NCBI GenBank assembly: GCA_937864035.1
Contig: CALMIO010000001.1
Span: 1-64,000, forward strand
Source: an uncultured Pseudomonadota bacterium
Lineage (GTDB): Bacteria; Bdellovibrionota_C; UBA2361; CALMIO01
Reading direction: 5' to 3'
DNA: 64,000 nt
Under the pieces are notes generated by a model, which saw nothing but the letters and a program-made list of their open reading frames with translations, ran no database searches and was not told where the DNA came from. The position numbers were made by a program, and so were the translations under genes. Shown one piece after another: positions 51,924 through 59,742 of the stretch; position 1 is the stretch's first letter; every line of letters begins with the position of its first letter.

Positions 51924-52721
51924 ATGAGGGGTAACAGGCGTGATAGTTCAAGAGGTGGTGGTAGATATTCTCGTAGAGGCGGTGGCGGCGGTGGTAGGTC
52001 GCAACACTCTAGAGGTGGTGGTTCCCGTCGAGGTTCTCGTGGTGGAAGGTATGGTCGTGGAGGTGGCTACTCAAGACGAGGGTCTGAGGGCAATCGAGAT
52101 CCTCGGATGGTTTCCGATAGTGGCAACAAAAAAGAGCGAGTAACGATTGAGAGCGGAAATTTGGTTTTGATTGATCAATATATGTTGGCTAATGGAGACT
52201 TCCTTAGTAAACTTGATTCACTTATAGATTCCGATCCAACCTTAAAAGATAATTTGGTGCGCGATTATGGAGGCTTAACCGTGAAACTTGGCACGGGTAC
52301 TTTTAGAATTGAGCGCGATCCGTTTGCCTTTTCAATTTTACTATACCCGGAAGAGGCTGATATGCGAATTCAGCAGTCAACAGAGGAGAATAATGGGGAT
52401 AAAATTGGCGAGCTTTTTTTGGATACTCGTTGTATAGTAATGATAGATCGCGAGTTGCTCGATGACAGCTCTCTTCTTCGTAGGTATCAGGAGCTTTGGC
52501 AATCTGGCCAGGACAAAGCTTGCCGCGATTTATTGCGTGATAACGGTGGTGCGGTACGTTATGGTTTCACCAGATTAGCAGAAAATCTTGGTGTTTATCT
52601 TGATCGTGAACGCAACGTAGTCAGCATTTGGTCTGATACTCCGCCGTCAAAATTGGAAGACGAGCCGGCTAACCCTCAAAGCGGACAAACTGACTCTGAG
52701 GTTAGCGGCGTTGCTGGCTAG
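51924..52721 (+). CDS. RGG-box protein with duplicated domain
   Basis: This 265-residue protein begins with about 60 residues of Arg-Gly-Gly/Arg-Ser repeats (RGGGRYSRRGGGGGGRSQHS), an RNA-binding disordered region common in eukaryotic and some bacterial RNA-binding proteins. Two similar modules follow, about residues 80-140 and 171-236: LVLIDQYMLANGDFLSKLDSL against IVMIDRELLDDSSLLRRYQEL, and LVRDYGGLTVKLG against LLRDNGGAVRYGF. The tail is acidic and Pro/Ser-rich. The modules match no family I know. The stop codon lies inside a 13-base tandem repeat. Confidence 0.75.
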   Translation: MRGNRRDSSRGGGRYSRRGGGGGGRSQHSRGGGSRRGSRGGRYGRGGGYSRRGSEGNRDPRMVSDSGNKKERVTIESGNLVLIDQYMLANGDFLSKLDSLIDSDPTLKDNLVRDYGGLTVKLGTGTFRIERDPFAFSILLYPEEADMRIQQSTEENNGDKIGELFLDTRCIVMIDRELLDDSSLLRRYQELWQSGQDKACRDLLRDNGGAVRYGFTRLAENLGVYLDRERNVVSIWSDTPPSKLEDEPANPQSGQTDSEVSGVAG

Positions 52722-52760
52722 TAACGCTGACTAGTAACGTTGGCTAGTAATGTTGGCTAG
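52713..52760 (+). repeat. 13-base tandem repeat with stop codons in all frames
   Basis: GCTGGCTAGTAAC, GCTGACTAGTAAC and GTTGGCTAGTAAT are followed by a partial fourth unit, GTTGGCTAG. Because 13 is not a multiple of three, TAG and TAA stops fall in each reading frame. It covers the stop codon of the RGG gene and the start of the gap before trhO. It may be recent slippage or act as a stop cassette. Confidence 0.85.
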
Positions 52761-52810
52761 GCAATCAATTGCGCCCAGCTGTTTTTTTGCTGAGTTTGTT
52801 CTGTATTTTT

Positions 52811-53737
52811 ATGAGCGAGCAAAACAATCAAACATTTTATTATACGACATTTTATCATTTTTTTCAACTAAAATCGGAACAGATATCTTTATTGTCAGCC
52901 GCTTTAAAAAAAGTGGCGGCTGAAATGAATTTGCGTGGCTTGATTTTACTGGCGCCAGAAGGAATTAATGGAACAGTTTCGGCGCCAACGGAATCTGCGC
53001 TTGATAGCTTTAAGTCATTCTTAAAACAAATTCCTTATTTTTGTGAGATTGATTTTAAGGATAGCCGCGCTTCAACAATTGGTTTTAAAAGATTTAAAGT
53101 TGACTTGCGTCGTGAAATTGTCGCTCTTGGCGATAGTAAAGTTGTTCCAACAAAAGATGATCTCTGTTCGAGTTATCTTAAGGCTGACGAATGGGACAGT
53201 GTCTTAGAAGAAGAATCTGATTTTTTATTGATTGACGCTCGTAATAAATATGAAGTTGCGCTGGGCTATTTTAAAGGAGCTATTGATTTAGGGATTGACT
53301 CTTTTAATGAGTTTAAAGAGCGCTTTGAAAACCTTAAAATTAAGCCTGAAACAAAGATTCTTACTTATTGTACTGGCGGTATACGTTGCGAAAAAGCGGC
53401 TCAGCTTTTAAAAGAGCAAGGCTACAAAAATGTTTTCCAATTAAAGGGTGGTATCTTAAAGTATTTTGAAGATACCAAGCGGAATCATTTTCTTGGAGAG
53501 TGTTTTGTTTTTGATCATCGGGTGGCAGTTGACAGCTCTTTGCGCCCTTCAAGCCGTTATAAACTTTGCCCGCACTGTGGCAACCCAGCCGCTAAAAAAA
53601 TTGAATGTTTAAAATGCGGTTCACAAACTACAGTTTGCGAAGATTGCGTCGTTTCGCCAAACAAACAGACCTGCTCTAAAAATTGCTCTTATCATTTAGC
53701 AAAAGAAAAAAAGGGTAATTTGTCATTACCGCTTTAG
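52811..53737 (+). CDS. trhO: tRNA U34 5-hydroxylase, rhodanese family
   Basis: This 308-residue YceA/TrhO protein has an N-terminal acylphosphatase-like part (RGLILLAPEGINGTVSAP), a rhodanese domain with the active cysteine in YCTGGIRCEKAAQ, and a Cys-rich tail (CPHCGNP, CLKCGSQTTVCEDC), probably a zinc site. TrhO makes 5-hydroxyuridine at the wobble position of some tRNAs using oxygen. The start at 52811 is chosen over an earlier frame start. Confidence 0.93.
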   Translation: MSEQNNQTFYYTTFYHFFQLKSEQISLLSAALKKVAAEMNLRGLILLAPEGINGTVSAPTESALDSFKSFLKQIPYFCEIDFKDSRASTIGFKRFKVDLRREIVALGDSKVVPTKDDLCSSYLKADEWDSVLEEESDFLLIDARNKYEVALGYFKGAIDLGIDSFNEFKERFENLKIKPETKILTYCTGGIRCEKAAQLLKEQGYKNVFQLKGGILKYFEDTKRNHFLGECFVFDHRVAVDSSLRPSSRYKLCPHCGNPAAKKIECLKCGSQTTVCEDCVVSPNKQTCSKNCSYHLAKEKKGNLSLPL

Positions 53738-53741
53738 GTTT

Positions 53742-53783
53742 TTTGTCTATTTCCCAGAAAACTTAAATTGGGAAACAGACAAA
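53742..53783. terminator. Bidirectional terminator between trhO and proC
   Basis: A 15-bp stem, TTTGTCTATTTCCCA (53742-53756) with TGGGAAACAGACAAA (53769-53783) and a single mismatch that is a G-U pair on one strand, lies midway between the two converging stop codons. T/A-rich sequence flanks it on both sides, so it can end transcription in both directions. Confidence 0.85.
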
Positions 53784-53799
53784 TATTTTATTTTTAAGC

Positions 53800-54615
53800 T
53801 TATTTGCCTAGTTCGCGCGATCGATTATAAGCAGCCATTAGTGCCCGTTCGATTGCTTGGGCGACATCGCTTTTTTCAAGTTCAGCAAGCCCAGCCGCAG
53901 TTGTACCACCTTTGGAAGCAACTGCTTCTTTTAGGCTGTAAAGAGTAAAAGAGTCACTACTTAACCAGAGCTCGGTTGCACCCTTTAAAGTTTGTCCCAA
54001 AATTAGCTTCAGTTCTGCTTGGTTAAAACCCATTTTTTCCCCAACTAACTGAGCTCTTTCGAGTAAATAATAAATAAATCCGGGACCACTTCCTGATAGT
54101 GCAGTAATACCATCAATCAGCTCTTCTGAACGAACTTCCAAAGATAAACCGCCGGACTTTAAAACGGTTTTGATCAGTTTTTGTTCTTCGGCATTCCAAG
54201 GATATTGTGAGTAATAGGCTATTAAGCCTGCTTGAGCAACCACCGGCAAATTTGGCATACAGCGAACAATCCTTTCGCTATCAAGGGTTTCTTGTAGGCG
54301 AGCAATCGAAATACCAGCCATGACGGAAAGGTATATATGATTTTTTTTCTGAATTGAATCGGCTTCAGAAAAAGACCAATTCGCACCAAAAAAATCTTGT
54401 GGTTTAACGGAGAGCAGGATGATTTTAGCCGTCTCTAGTTGATTGAGGGCAGTAATCTTTACTCCAAGTTCTTTGGCGAGTTCGCCAGCGCGAATTTTAT
54501 CAGGTTCGACAACTAAAATTGATTGAGGATTAAAACCAGACGCGATCCAAGCTCTGGCGAAAGCCGCTCCTATTTTGCCGCCGCCGATGATTCCAAAGAT
54601 TAAATCTCCGCTCAT
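53800..54615 (-). CDS. proC: Pyrroline-5-carboxylate reductase
   Basis: This 271-residue enzyme performs the last step of proline synthesis. It has a Rossmann motif (FGIIGGGKIGAAFARAW), MAGISIARLQ, VRCMPNLPVV and the family signature LSGSGPGFIYYLLE with VASKGGTTAAGL. The yggX gene ends 8 bases upstream, so the two are co-transcribed, yggX first. Confidence 0.95.
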   Translation of the reverse strand: MSGDLIFGIIGGGKIGAAFARAWIASGFNPQSILVVEPDKIRAGELAKELGVKITALNQLETAKIILLSVKPQDFFGANWSFSEADSIQKKNHIYLSVMAGISIARLQETLDSERIVRCMPNLPVVAQAGLIAYYSQYPWNAEEQKLIKTVLKSGGLSLEVRSEELIDGITALSGSGPGFIYYLLERAQLVGEKMGFNQAELKLILGQTLKGATELWLSSDSFTLYSLKEAVASKGGTTAAGLAELEKSDVAQAIERALMAAYNRSRELGK

Positions 54616-54623
54616 CTGATGTT

Positions 54624-54920
54624 TTATTGTTCTTTTCTTCCTCTTGAGGCGTTCTCTACCTCTGCTACTTCGCCGCTTTTTAAATTTAAAAACATTAACA
54701 TTTGATCGACAAGAGTTTGGTAATCATTAGGATCTCCCATATTAAGGCGGTATTCATTGAGCACTTTTATCTGCATATCATCGCGCCAACTTTTCCAAGC
54801 GTCTTCGGAGATATTATTGTAAATCAACTCTCCGATCTCTCCTTTGAAAGGAGGCTTTTCTAGACCTTTTAATTCTCGATTGAGTTTTTTGCAGAATACT
54901 TTTCTCTCTTGAGCGCTCAT
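54624..54920 (-). CDS. yggX: Fe(2+)-trafficking protein YggX
   Basis: This 98-residue YggX-like protein has VFCKKLNRELKGLEKPP with the single conserved cysteine, GEIGELIYNNISEDAWKSW, and RLNMGDPNDYQTLVDQMLMF. YggX protects iron-sulfur enzymes from oxidation and is mainly found in gamma- and betaproteobacteria. It is 8 bases upstream of proC. Confidence 0.9.
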   Translation of the reverse strand: MSAQERKVFCKKLNRELKGLEKPPFKGEIGELIYNNISEDAWKSWRDDMQIKVLNEYRLNMGDPNDYQTLVDQMLMFLNLKSGEVAEVENASRGRKEQ

Positions 54921-54992
54921 AAAATGAATCTTTAAATCACTTAAATTATAGGTTAAAATGAATTACTTGGGATAAACTATACACAAAAATTT

Positions 54993-56816
54993 ATGAAAGA
55001 TACAGAGAGCTCCCTCTATAAACTTCGCCACTCGCTAGCGCATGTTATGGCCCAAGCAGTTCTTGAATTAAGACCAAACTCTCAGCTTGCCTTTGGTCCG
55101 CCGATTGATGATGGGTGTTATTATGATTTTCTTTTTGAAGTTCCGATTACTGAAGATGATTTCCCCGAAATAGAAAAGCGCATGCGTAAAATTATAAGCG
55201 AGCGCCAAGAGTTTATTGAAAGAAAATTGCCAGCTGATGAAGCTCTTAAATTGCTTGAGAAGCAAAATCAGAAGTTTAAGCTTGAATACTGTCGGGAACT
55301 TGTTGCTAACGGAGAGAGCGAGATTGGTTTTTTTCGCAACGGATCATTTGAAGATATGTGCGCCGGTCCTCATCTGCGGAATACGGGCGAACTTCCCCCT
55401 GATTGTTTTAAAATTGATTCACTAGCCGGAGCTTATTGGCGGGGCAGTGAAAAAAATCCTCAGCTTTCTAGATTATATTGCCTTGCTTTTGAAAATAAGG
55501 AAGATTTAAGGCGCTATCTTGAACTGCGCAAGCTTGCCGAAGAACGCGATCATCGAAAGCTTGGAAAAGAACTGGAATTGTTTGTTATCTCAGAGTATGT
55601 CGGTCCCGGGCTTCCTTTGTTGACACCCAAAGGAACGGTTATTAGTGAGGAACTTGAAAAATACGCCAAAGAGCTTGAACAGCTTTATGGCTATCAGAGA
55701 GTTACAACTCCACACATAGCCAAAGAGGAACTTTTTAAAATCTCTGGTCATCTCCCGTACTATAAAGACGATATGTTCCCGCCGATGCATCTAGAGGGCG
55801 AAAGCGACTATTATCTCAAAGCGATGAATTGCCCGTTGCATCATCAGATTTATTCGATGCGTCCTCGCAGTTATCGCGAATTGCCGCTTCGTTTCGCAGA
55901 AACCGGTTGTGTTTATCGCTATGAAAAATCAGGCACTCTTTCTGGGCTTTTACGGGTGCGCGCCATCTCTCAAAACGACGCTCATATTTACTGTTCTCTG
56001 GAGCAAATACGGGAAGAGATGAAAAAAACCTGCCAGCTGACGATCGGTTATCTTAAAAAATTCCGTTTTGAAAAGATAAAACTTCGTTATTCGACTCATG
56101 ATCCGACGAACAAGCAAAAATTTGTTGATAATCCTCCGATGTGGAAATATACTGAAGGTGTCATAGAAGAGATTTTGCGAGAGCTTGGCGAGGAGTATTT
56201 TTTAGGTTTTGGCGAGGCTAGTTTTTATGGTCCGAAGATTGATTTTCAAGCGACAACTGGACTTGGCAGAGAGGAATCAATTAGCACGACTCAACTTGAT
56301 TTTGCCCAGCCCGAGAGGTTCAATCTTACTTATATAGGCGAAGATGGCAAAGAACATAGACCGTTCATTATTCATCGCGCCCCGCTTGGCTCTTACGAGC
56401 GTTTTTTAGCGTTTTTAATTGAGCATTTTGGAGGCGCTTTCCCAACTTGGCTTGCGCCGACGCAGATTAAGTTTATTCCTGTTGGCGAACAATTTTTTGA
56501 TGGAGCTTTGAAGATCGCCGAAACTTTCCGCCAAGCGCTTTTTAGAATCGAAACAGATTGTTCTAGCGATTCTTTTAACAAAAAAATTCGCGCCGCTGTG
56601 ACCGAAAAAATACCAAATATTGTTGTTATTGGGTCGAAAGAGATTGAAAATGGAACTTTGACTTTAAGGCGTTACTGCCTCCCTAACCAAGTAACCGTGC
56701 CCGAAGAGAGGTTTAGAAAAATTCTATCTCAATTGGTCAGCGAGCGTTTGATGGATAATTTTGTCGATGTTAGCGGCTCTGTTTGGGAGGAAGCTTCGCC
56801 GAATTTGACGGCTTAA
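54993..56816 (+). CDS. thrS: Threonyl-tRNA synthetase lacking TGS domain
   Basis: This 607-residue class II synthetase begins directly at the editing domain (KLRHSLAHVMAQAVLEL). It carries the zinc ligands in MNCPLHH, DAHIYC and IHRAPLGSYERF, motif 2 (FAETGCVYRYEKSG), motif 3 and the C-terminal anticodon-binding domain. Typical ThrRS has about 60 more residues at the N-terminus forming a TGS domain. No such segment is encoded upstream in any frame I can see. Archaeal-type and some bacterial enzymes also lack it. Confidence 0.93.
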   Translation: MKDTESSLYKLRHSLAHVMAQAVLELRPNSQLAFGPPIDDGCYYDFLFEVPITEDDFPEIEKRMRKIISERQEFIERKLPADEALKLLEKQNQKFKLEYCRELVANGESEIGFFRNGSFEDMCAGPHLRNTGELPPDCFKIDSLAGAYWRGSEKNPQLSRLYCLAFENKEDLRRYLELRKLAEERDHRKLGKELELFVISEYVGPGLPLLTPKGTVISEELEKYAKELEQLYGYQRVTTPHIAKEELFKISGHLPYYKDDMFPPMHLEGESDYYLKAMNCPLHHQIYSMRPRSYRELPLRFAETGCVYRYEKSGTLSGLLRVRAISQNDAHIYCSLEQIREEMKKTCQLTIGYLKKFRFEKIKLRYSTHDPTNKQKFVDNPPMWKYTEGVIEEILRELGEEYFLGFGEASFYGPKIDFQATTGLGREESISTTQLDFAQPERFNLTYIGEDGKEHRPFIIHRAPLGSYERFLAFLIEHFGGAFPTWLAPTQIKFIPVGEQFFDGALKIAETFRQALFRIETDCSSDSFNKKIRAAVTEKIPNIVVIGSKEIENGTLTLRRYCLPNQVTVPEERFRKILSQLVSERLMDNFVDVSGSVWEEASPNLTA

Positions 56817-56826
56817 AAGGCAGAAG

Positions 56827-57993
56827 TTATTTTTCTAAGGCTTCTTTTAGATCGTTGATCAGATCTTGTTTGTCTTCAATGCCTACCGACAGGCGCACTA
56901 AGTTATCTGTAATTCCAAGCTTATTCCTAAGATCAGCCGGGATCGAAGCGTGAGTCATTAGCGCCGGATGGTTGATTAAGCTTTCGATTCCTCCTAAACT
57001 TTCGGCTAGCGAAAAAAGAGAAACGCCCTCAAGAAATTTTATTGTTTCCTTAAGATTGCCTTTAAACTTGAACGAAAGCATCCCACCAGCTAGCGACATC
57101 TGCCGTTTAGCAAGTTCAAATTGGGGATGGCTTGGGAGCCCCGGGTAAAAAACCATTTCAATTTTGGGATGAGATTCCAGAAACTCTGCAATCGCAAAGG
57201 CGTTTTCTGAGTGGCGCTCCATTCTGAGCGCCAATGTTTTGACACCGCGCGCCGCTAGAAAAGAGTCGAACGGCGAAGCAATAGCTCCGACCGCATTTTG
57301 CAAAAAGCCGATTTTTTTGGCGAGTTCTTGATCACTTGTAACGATGATTCCGCCAATGATGTCAGAGTGTCCGTTGATATATTTAGTGGTCGAGTGCAAG
57401 GATATTTTAAAGCCGAGCTCTAAGGGGCGTTGAATGTATGGAGATGCAAAAGTATTGTCGCAAACGGATATTAGCTCGCGCTCGAGAGCAAAGTTTGCGG
57501 CGCTTTCCAAATCAATAATTTTTAAGAGTGGGTTAGTTGGCGTTTCAACCCAAAGCATTCGCGTGTTGGGACGCAAAGCTTTTTGAAGAGAGTCCTTTAA
57601 ATTTCCGGAAGAGAGATCTAAATAGGTAACCTCCAAATTGGCTGAAACTTTTCTGACTCTTTCAAATAGCCTATAAGTGCCGCCATATAGATCGTCGCAG
57701 GCTATAACGTGACTGCCTGCCGGCAGTAGATCGAGCAGGGTGCTTGTCGCAGCTAAACCAGAAGAGAAAGCAAATCCTGCTAAACCATTTTCAAGATCGG
57801 CAACGCACCTTTCGAGTCCGCCGCGAGTTGGGTTTTGAGTGCGTGAATATTCATAACCTTTATGTTGTCCCGGACTCTCTTGAACATAGGTAGAAGTCGC
57901 ATAAATTGGCGGAATAATACTGCCGGTTGAGCTTTCGGGTTCGTGTCCGACGTGAACCGCGCGCGAAGCGAACTTTAAATTTTTGTTTTTCAT
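56827..57993 (-). CDS. Cystathionine gamma-synthase/beta-lyase family (PLP)
   Basis: This 388-residue Cys/Met metabolism PLP enzyme has YEYSRTQNPTRGGLERCV, VETPTNPLLKI, VCDNTFASPYIQRPLELG, the PLP lysine in LHSTTKYINGHSDI and the C-terminal SLGGIESLINHPALMTHAS. Family members include MetB, MetC and gamma-lyases, and the sequence does not tell them apart. It converges with thrS, the stops being 10 bases apart with no clear terminator. Confidence 0.88.
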   Translation of the reverse strand: MKNKNLKFASRAVHVGHEPESSTGSIIPPIYATSTYVQESPGQHKGYEYSRTQNPTRGGLERCVADLENGLAGFAFSSGLAATSTLLDLLPAGSHVIACDDLYGGTYRLFERVRKVSANLEVTYLDLSSGNLKDSLQKALRPNTRMLWVETPTNPLLKIIDLESAANFALERELISVCDNTFASPYIQRPLELGFKISLHSTTKYINGHSDIIGGIIVTSDQELAKKIGFLQNAVGAIASPFDSFLAARGVKTLALRMERHSENAFAIAEFLESHPKIEMVFYPGLPSHPQFELAKRQMSLAGGMLSFKFKGNLKETIKFLEGVSLFSLAESLGGIESLINHPALMTHASIPADLRNKLGITDNLVRLSVGIEDKQDLINDLKEALEK

Positions 57994-58011
57994 CTTTTTT
58001 TAAGTTTAATT

Positions 58012-59148
58012 TTAATATAGTTCTAGCGCTACTACCTCTGGCATTCCAGAAGCGGCTGTTGTGCCAGCTCTTCTGAGGGTAGCTTTCAGAAAGAAAACAG
58101 AGGTCAAATAATTAACTTTCGCTGTTACCTGAAAAACGTTACTGCGAACAGAGGTGACTAAATCGCAAGCTTGTTGTGCGTCTGAATCGCTAACAAAATT
58201 TTTAATTTGTCCGGCTTGCAGAGGACCATTTTCAGAATCACGAAAGCTGACGATATTAGTAACTTCTTGATCTTCAATTTTTTGATGGAGATTTTTGATA
58301 AGCAAAGGCGGCGCGAGATTGATGTTAAGTTTGGAAAGATTGGCGGTTGTGGTAATGAATGGCAAAAGCATTTGAATTCGAGCGGCTGTAAAACCGGGAA
58401 CGTTTGAGAGTTGAGAAACTGTCGTGATTGGTTTGTTTAATGATCTGACTCCCGGAGTTATGCCTTCATAACCGGCTGGAAAATTTCCCGGATTATATGG
58501 TTTGTCGTCTGGGTCCATGTAGTCGATTAAATTTGCCACCATTTGTTTGGAGTTGTAAAATTTTCCTTGCAAAGGACCCGAGACGATTTGTTCTCCATCT
58601 GAATCAAAACCTAGAGTTTCAAAAAGATTGGCAAAAGCGTCCCTCCAAAGAACAAGAGTTTGTCCGCCAGCGGCGGTGGTTTGCGCCAACGGCGCGATTG
58701 GAAATTTAGTGTCTTCGGGGCGCAGTTCTAGGCTGATCATAACGTTTGGTTGATTGATTGAAAGCAGAGCTCCCGGAATCTGACTGCCATTTATAAAAAA
58801 CGCCCAATCGTCTTTGAACGAATCTATGTCGGGTGTTTGATCATTTTTAATCAGAACTTGAGCCAAACTAACGGCTGATTTCAAAAGGTATTCTGCTTGC
58901 ACAGAGCGCTCCGCGCTAAGATTGATTACGCCAGCTATGTAACTTGAGTAAGCAAGATTGACTACTAAGATTGATGCTAGAGCTACAATAAAAACAACCA
59001 AGATTAAAGCTAATCCCGAAGCTTTTTGGAAAAGCTTTTGATTTTTATAAGGTGCGCCGCCTTGCCGTTTAGCAGGGCGGAATGTTGAAATTAGAACCGA
59101 AATTTTCGCCGCTGTTTGACATTGTGTTAAGAATCTCTTTAGCATCAT
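58012..59148 (-). CDS. gspK: Type II secretion minor pseudopilin GspK
   Basis: This 378-residue protein has a prepilin-like hydrophobic N-terminal helix (GLALILVVFIVALASILVVN) after an extended 44-residue leader, ending in a GspK-type domain (NLIDYMDPDDKPY; LNINLAPPLLIKNLHQKI; helix-hairpin-helix-like VSQLSNVPGFTAARIQML). GspK caps the pseudopilus tip in type II secretion. No other gsp genes are within view. Its start overlaps the upstream small gene by 80 bases, so the real start may be downstream, but no better start codon is present. Confidence 0.85.
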   Translation of the reverse strand: MMLKRFLTQCQTAAKISVLISTFRPAKRQGGAPYKNQKLFQKASGLALILVVFIVALASILVVNLAYSSYIAGVINLSAERSVQAEYLLKSAVSLAQVLIKNDQTPDIDSFKDDWAFFINGSQIPGALLSINQPNVMISLELRPEDTKFPIAPLAQTTAAGGQTLVLWRDAFANLFETLGFDSDGEQIVSGPLQGKFYNSKQMVANLIDYMDPDDKPYNPGNFPAGYEGITPGVRSLNKPITTVSQLSNVPGFTAARIQMLLPFITTTANLSKLNINLAPPLLIKNLHQKIEDQEVTNIVSFRDSENGPLQAGQIKNFVSDSDAQQACDLVTSVRSNVFQVTAKVNYLTSVFFLKATLRRAGTTAASGMPEVVALELY

Positions 59149-59416
59149 CGCGAATCATGGCTGATAGGTTATTGATTAGATCTATAATTCTTCCAACCTC
59201 AGCCCATTTCTCCTCTATTAAAAGATCACTTAAGTTATTCGCTAAAATTCTTTGCTTATAAAGAGCCTCATCATAAGAATCAAGCCGCGTGATCAGATCT
59301 TCTGGTACGCTCTCTTTACTATATAAAACTTCACGTGCTTTAGAAATGGCGGACTCTAAGGCGCTTAAGGAGTGATTAAGCTTATAAATGATTGAGTTAT
59401 CAGACGACTTTTGCAT
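59069..59416 (-). CDS. Small coiled-coil hypothetical protein
   Basis: This 115-residue protein is almost entirely helical (LNHSLSALESAISKAREVLY, LDSYDEALYKQRILANNL, WAEVGRIIDLINNL), suggesting a coiled-coil bundle. The ATG at 59416 is preferred to a TTG upstream. The heptad-like layout with a short Asn/Ser-rich tail resembles flagellar or secretion chaperones (for example FliT/FlgN-like), but no family is certain. The frame overlaps the start of gspK. Confidence 0.55.
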   Translation of the reverse strand: MQKSSDNSIIYKLNHSLSALESAISKAREVLYSKESVPEDLITRLDSYDEALYKQRILANNLSDLLIEEKWAEVGRIIDLINNLSAMIRDDAKEILNTMSNSGENFGSNFNIPPC

Positions 59417-59742
59417 TTTATTCAACAAATGAGTTAAACATAAAATATTCCGTTCATATTTAGTTATGCGAATGTTGATCTTATGGGTAGCAAAGAAATT
59501 CTCTTATGGAAACTGGTAAAATTATTGAGGCTGAATACAGAATAAATCTTAGGGCAGTTTGCTAAAAACCCCGTTGATAGAGGATTAAAAAAATAGAAAA
59601 AACAACTATTTAAATGATTTTAAAACGAAAAGTAAAATGAAGCAGAGTTGCTTGCATGCCAGATCATACTATGAGCCCAAAAGTGTATTCAATGGATTCT
59701 AGTTTCATAATTGAATTTAAGTAAAAATAAATACTAAATATT
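59417..59742. other. Divergent gap, 326 bases without a gene
   Basis: The sequence lies between the leftward coiled-coil gene and the rightward giant gene and is AT-rich, so promoters for both should be here. I see no RNA gene, no convincing -35/-10 pair and no ribosome site close to the ATG at 59743. Confidence 0.4.
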
